From JBAYJM01 sp041665065 (GTDB lineage Bacteria; Patescibacteriota; Patescibacteriia; 2-01-FULL-39-33): a stretch of DNA of 8,339 nucleotides. Numbering within the stretch: the first letter of the stretch is position 1; each line of letters opens with the position of its first letter. A model generated the notes under the pieces. It had not been told where the DNA came from, did no database searches, and saw only the letters and a program-made list of their open reading frames with translations. The DNA lies in the NCBI GenBank assembly GCA_041665065.1, contig JBAYJM010000026.1:1-8339 (forward strand), read 5' to 3'. Position numbers and translations under genes: made by a program. Shown piece by piece: positions 7,194 to 8,339 of this stretch.

Positions 7194-7207
7194 GAGCTAA
7201 TAATAAT

Positions 7208-7774
7208 ATGAAATTAATAGTCGGATTAGGCAATCCCGGTAAGCAGTATGAAAAAACTTGGCACAACCTGGGATTTTTGGCCATAGATAAGATTGCCGAA
7301 AATTTAACTAGTTCAAAATTTAAAGAGGAAAAAAAGTTTAGCGCACTAACCTCTGAAGGGACACTAGAAAAGGAAAAAATAATTCTAGCCAAACCGACTA
7401 CATTCATGAACAGCTCCGGGCAAGCAGTTTTTGCATTGGCAAAGTTTTATAAAATCAAAATTGAGGATATTATTGTTGTTCATGATGATATTGATTTGCC
7501 ATTAGGAAAGATCCGAATTACCGTAAATTCCTCAGCCGGAGGAAACAATGGGGTAAAATCTATCATCGCCTTTTTAAAATCGCAAGAGTTTTTTAGAATA
7601 AAAATAGGAATCGCTACCGAAGAATTAAAAAAAACAGACTCGGCGGATTATGTATTGGAAAAAATAAAAACAAAAAATTTGAAGCAAGTCAAAGAGTCCA
7701 TAGATAAAGCCAGCGAGGCGGCCATTTGCATCGTAGAAAAATCCGCCTCAATTGCCATGAATCTATTCAATTAA
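7208..7774 (+). CDS. pth: Peptidyl-tRNA hydrolase
   Basis: Cleaves peptidyl-tRNA released from stalled ribosomes and so recycles tRNA. The 188-residue protein matches bacterial Pth1 from end to end: GLGNPG (6-11, Asn9), TWHNLGF (17-23, catalytic His19), PTTFMNSSG (63-71, Met67 and Asn68), VVHDDIDLP (90-98, Asp93) and AGGNNGVKSI (110-119, Asn114). Position 113, a histidine in E. coli Pth, is asparagine here. The gene lies 14 nt after der and is presumably co-transcribed. There is no convincing Shine-Dalgarno sequence. No plus-strand terminator with a U-tract follows. The minus-strand terminator ending at 7773 abuts the stop codon. Confidence 0.95.
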   Translation: MKLIVGLGNPGKQYEKTWHNLGFLAIDKIAENLTSSKFKEEKKFSALTSEGTLEKEKIILAKPTTFMNSSGQAVFALAKFYKIKIEDIIVVHDDIDLPLGKIRITVNSSAGGNNGVKSIIAFLKSQEFFRIKIGIATEELKKTDSADYVLEKIKTKNLKQVKESIDKASEAAICIVEKSASIAMNLFN

Positions 7775-7823
7775 AAAAGAGCCCTCGAGATCAGCGGTAC
7801 ACTACTGCTGCTGATGGGGCTCT
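7773..7823 (-). terminator. Intrinsic terminator of the minus-strand RNA locus
   Basis: On the minus strand AGAGCCC (7823-7817) pairs with GGGCTCT (7784-7778), and an inner 6-bp stem ATCAGC/GCTGAT sits above it. The 3' side runs directly into six T's (7778-7773), which overlap the end of pth. This orientation shows that the tRNA-containing RNA region is transcribed leftwards, convergent with der-pth. Confidence 0.8.
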
Positions 7824-7831
7824 CAGGCGAC

Positions 7832-7894
7832 GGCGAGATGATCTCACGCGGGGGACGTGGTGGCAAAAAGCCACAAAGATCTAATCTCCGAGCC
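7832..7894 (-). ncRNA. Predicted three-way-junction RNA element
   Basis: The closing stem pairs 7832-7843 with 7878-7894: GGC, GAGAT and GATC helices separated by a 3-nt and a 2-nt bulge. It encloses two abutting hairpins: CACG/CGTG (7845-7848 with 7856-7859) and GTGGC/GCCAC with a five-base loop (7860-7874). The strand is taken from the neighbouring tRNA and terminator. It matches no RNA family I recognise and may be the 3' part of a larger transcript. Base pairing is predicted by eye only. Confidence 0.4.
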
Positions 7895-7913
7895 ATCAAC
7901 CAAGAAAAATGTC

Positions 7914-7988
7914 TGGAGCGAGTGGAGGGAGTCGAACCCCCGACCGCCGGATTCCAAATCCGCCGCTCTACCACTGAGCTACACCCAC
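7914..7988 (-). tRNA. tRNA with anticodon UGG (proline by anticodon; atypical body)
   Basis: A complete 75-nt cloverleaf with encoded CCA (7916-7914). Acceptor GTGGGTG pairs with CACTCGC (two G-U pairs). The D-arm is GCTC-AGTGGTA-GAGC. The anticodon arm is GCGGA-TTTGGAA-TCCGG, and the T-arm GGGGG-TTCGACT-CCCTC. The anticodon TGG lies at 7956-7954 and would read CCN/CCA proline codons. Several features do not fit bacterial tRNA-Pro: G1-C72 instead of C1-G72, discriminator U73 instead of A73, and A37 instead of the near-universal G37. Acceptor end and U73 are more like tRNA-Gly. The first anticodon-stem pair (27-43) is G-G. I am sure it is a tRNA; its amino acid is uncertain. Confidence 0.85.
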
Positions 7989-8002
7989 CCTCAAGAACAC
8001 AA

Positions 8003-8049
8003 CCTGGTTAGATGAAGAATTACTTCTTCGACTTTCCGCATCTAACAGG
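8003..8049 (-). ncRNA. Bulged hairpin with GTAA loop upstream of the tRNA
   Basis: On the minus strand CCT and GTTAGAT (8049-8040) pair with ATCTAAC and AGG (8013-8003) around a single bulged base. Above a 10-nt one-sided bulge (GCGGAAAGTC, 8039-8030) comes a 6-bp GAAGAA/TTCTTC stem capped by GTAA, a GNRA-type tetraloop. A large one-sided bulge plus a GNRA loop is typical of functional structured RNA, but no family is recognised. Confidence 0.45.
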
Positions 8050-8053
8050 AAAA

Positions 8054-8107
8054 TTTTCGAAGGCCCCGAACGAGATCAAACTGCTAGAATCGGGGCCTTC
8101 TTGAAAA
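8054..8107 (-). ncRNA. Long GC-rich hairpin
   Basis: GAAGGCCCCGA and TCGGGGCCTTC (8059-8069 and 8090-8100) form a perfect 11-bp stem with a 20-nt loop. It is extended by a 5-bp TTTTC/GAAAA helix (8054-8058 with 8103-8107) across a 2-nt bulge. Neither side is followed by a convincing U-tract, so a simple terminator is unlikely. Its loop shares two short motifs with the terminator at 7773-7823. Confidence 0.5.
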
Positions 8108-8108
8108 A

Positions 8109-8159
8109 GGGACGTGGCAGGATTTGAACCTGCAGAAAAAAATACAAACTACACGTCCC
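8109..8159 (-). ncRNA. 51-nt tRNA-like element: acceptor stem plus T-arm only
   Basis: On the minus strand GGGACGTG (8159-8152) pairs perfectly with CACGTCCC (8116-8109). Directly before the 3' strand is a consensus T-arm, GCAGG-TTCAAAT-CCTGC (8133-8117). The D- and anticodon-arms are replaced by an unstructured 18-nt U-rich linker (8151-8134). An 8-bp acceptor with an extra G-C at the end recalls tRNA-His, but there is no anticodon, and five T's instead of CCA follow. It could be a degenerate tRNA, a tRNA-mimicking RNA, or a terminator built from a tRNA remnant. Confidence 0.5.
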
Positions 8160-8160
8160 C

Positions 8161-8228
8161 AAAAAAAGAAAACCGGATGCAAGTTGTCGGATTAGGACTG
8201 ACAGAAAAACAACAACACTTGCATGCGG
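8161..8228 (-). terminator. Imperfect hairpin followed by a U-tract
   Basis: On the minus strand an imperfect hairpin (CGG, one mismatch, ATGCAAGT with ACTTGCAT, then TTGT/ACAA with a bulge; arms 8228-8212 and 8187-8173) is followed by TTTTCTTTTTTT (8172-8161). This looks like an intrinsic terminator or attenuator directly ahead of the tRNA-like element. The right arm overlaps the -35 of a possible plus-strand promoter. Confidence 0.5.
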
Positions 8229-8248
8229 AATAAATGCGGAATTATAAA
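8219..8248 (+). promoter_or_regulatory. Possible plus-strand promoter reading off the right edge
   Basis: TTGCAT (8219-8224), an 18-nt spacer and TATAAA (8243-8248). The -35 resembles the other promoters in the window. The gene it would serve lies outside the window. A TATAAT also lies here on the minus strand (8241-8246) but without a recognisable -35. Confidence 0.4.
8223..8244 (+). repeat. Tandem 11-nt repeat in the promoter spacer
   Basis: ATGCGGAATAA is followed directly by ATGCGGAATTA: two 11-nt copies with one mismatch, one helical turn apart, filling the spacer of the possible promoter. Spacing and position would suit a regulator site, but two copies may be chance. Confidence 0.4.
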
Positions 8249-8339
8249 GAACTATAAGTGGAAGACACTATACTGTCTGCCAGCCTATGGTTAGCTCAAT
8301 AAAGAGCCAGTCATAATTTACGATAAAAGATTGTTAGGA
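8249..8339 (+). other. Non-coding right end, probable leader of an off-window transcript
   Basis: No open frame of useful length crosses the right edge on either strand. On the plus strand there is a hairpin AGACA/TGTCT (8263-8267 with 8274-8278, extendable by GG/CC) and a small GCTC/GAGC hairpin (8294-8307). I see no further feature. Confidence 0.3.

Noticed and set aside
7771..7974. Minus-strand reading frame of 67 codons covering the tRNA 3' half, three-way junction and terminator
   Set aside because: It overlaps non-coding RNA structures over its whole length and begins inside the tRNA.
7814..8011. Plus-strand reading frame of 65 codons across the tRNA
   Set aside because: Its middle part is the antisense translation of the tRNA, a known source of false genes, and it has no ribosome binding site or recognisable domain.
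8030..8039. GCGGAAAGTC resembling the RNase P RNA conserved region GAGGAAAGTCC
   Set aside because: None of the other universal RNase P blocks is found in the expected order, and the available length is occupied by a tRNA and unrelated hairpins.
8109..8159. Tail of a tmRNA (ssrA) gene
   Set aside because: The acceptor 5' strand lies only 18 nt before the T-arm, with no mRNA-like domain, and the conserved tmRNA 5' segment is absent.
8288..8339. Plus-strand tRNA start (TTAGCTC...GAGC resembling a D-arm)
   Set aside because: The loop lacks the GG of a D-loop, no anticodon stem follows, and the window ends before it could be completed.
7775..8339. Integrated mobile element or attachment site at the tRNA
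   Set aside because: There is no integrase gene and no perfect duplication of the complete tRNA's 3' end; the second T-arm belongs to a different sequence with its own matching acceptor strand.
1..8339. CRISPR array, insertion sequence or rRNA
   Set aside because: No regularly spaced repeats, transposase-like frames or rRNA signatures were seen on either strand.

Overview
The window is a compact, AT-rich bacterial chromosome segment (roughly one third to two fifths G+C by eye, not computed). It most resembles the Candidate Phyla Radiation (Patescibacteria), probably a Parcubacteria-type lineage. Three things point there: a TrbC/VirB2-like pilin protein carrying an Ig-like domain; a LytR-CpsA-Psr protein with a C-terminal LytR_C domain beside core translation genes; and start codons that mostly lack a Shine-Dalgarno sequence. 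All reading frames are intact with the standard bacterial code. The lineage is inferred from gene content and gene character, because the window has no phylogenetic marker such as 16S rRNA.

Left half, minus strand. The left edge cuts a secreted or membrane pilin-like gene (1-699) that has its own promoter. Upstream of it lies a likely four-gene operon read leftwards: lepB (signal peptidase I), hisS (histidyl-tRNA synthetase), rpsU (ribosomal protein bS21) and yqeY (GatB/YqeY family). The gaps are 26, 31 and 47 nt. The operon starts at a promoter at 3847-3874 and ends in a terminator at 834-859. rpsU is the only one of the eight protein genes with a strong Shine-Dalgarno sequence. A perfect 11-bp hairpin separates rpsU from yqeY.

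Right half, plus strand. A divergent promoter drives a LytR-CpsA-Psr cell-wall ligase that ends in a good terminator. Then der (ribosome-assembly GTPase) and pth (peptidyl-tRNA hydrolase) form a second short operon with its own promoter. The genes share two themes: translation (hisS, rpsU, yqeY, der, pth, tRNA) and the cell envelope (lepB, LCP protein, pilin).

Right end, 7775-8339. This 565-nt stretch has no credible protein gene and is clearly richer in G+C than its surroundings (about 53% over 7801-8100 by hand count). Read on the minus strand it is almost wall-to-wall RNA structure, in this order: a hairpin with a U-tract; a 51-nt tRNA-like element with only an acceptor stem and a T-arm; a long GC-rich hairpin; a bulged hairpin with a GTAA loop; a complete 75-nt tRNA with encoded CCA and anticodon UGG but non-proline-like features; a three-way junction; and an intrinsic terminator that ends right at the pth stop codon. 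This is the least ordinary part of the window and the best candidate for something undescribed. The last ~90 nt appear to be the leader of a plus-strand transcript that runs off the edge.
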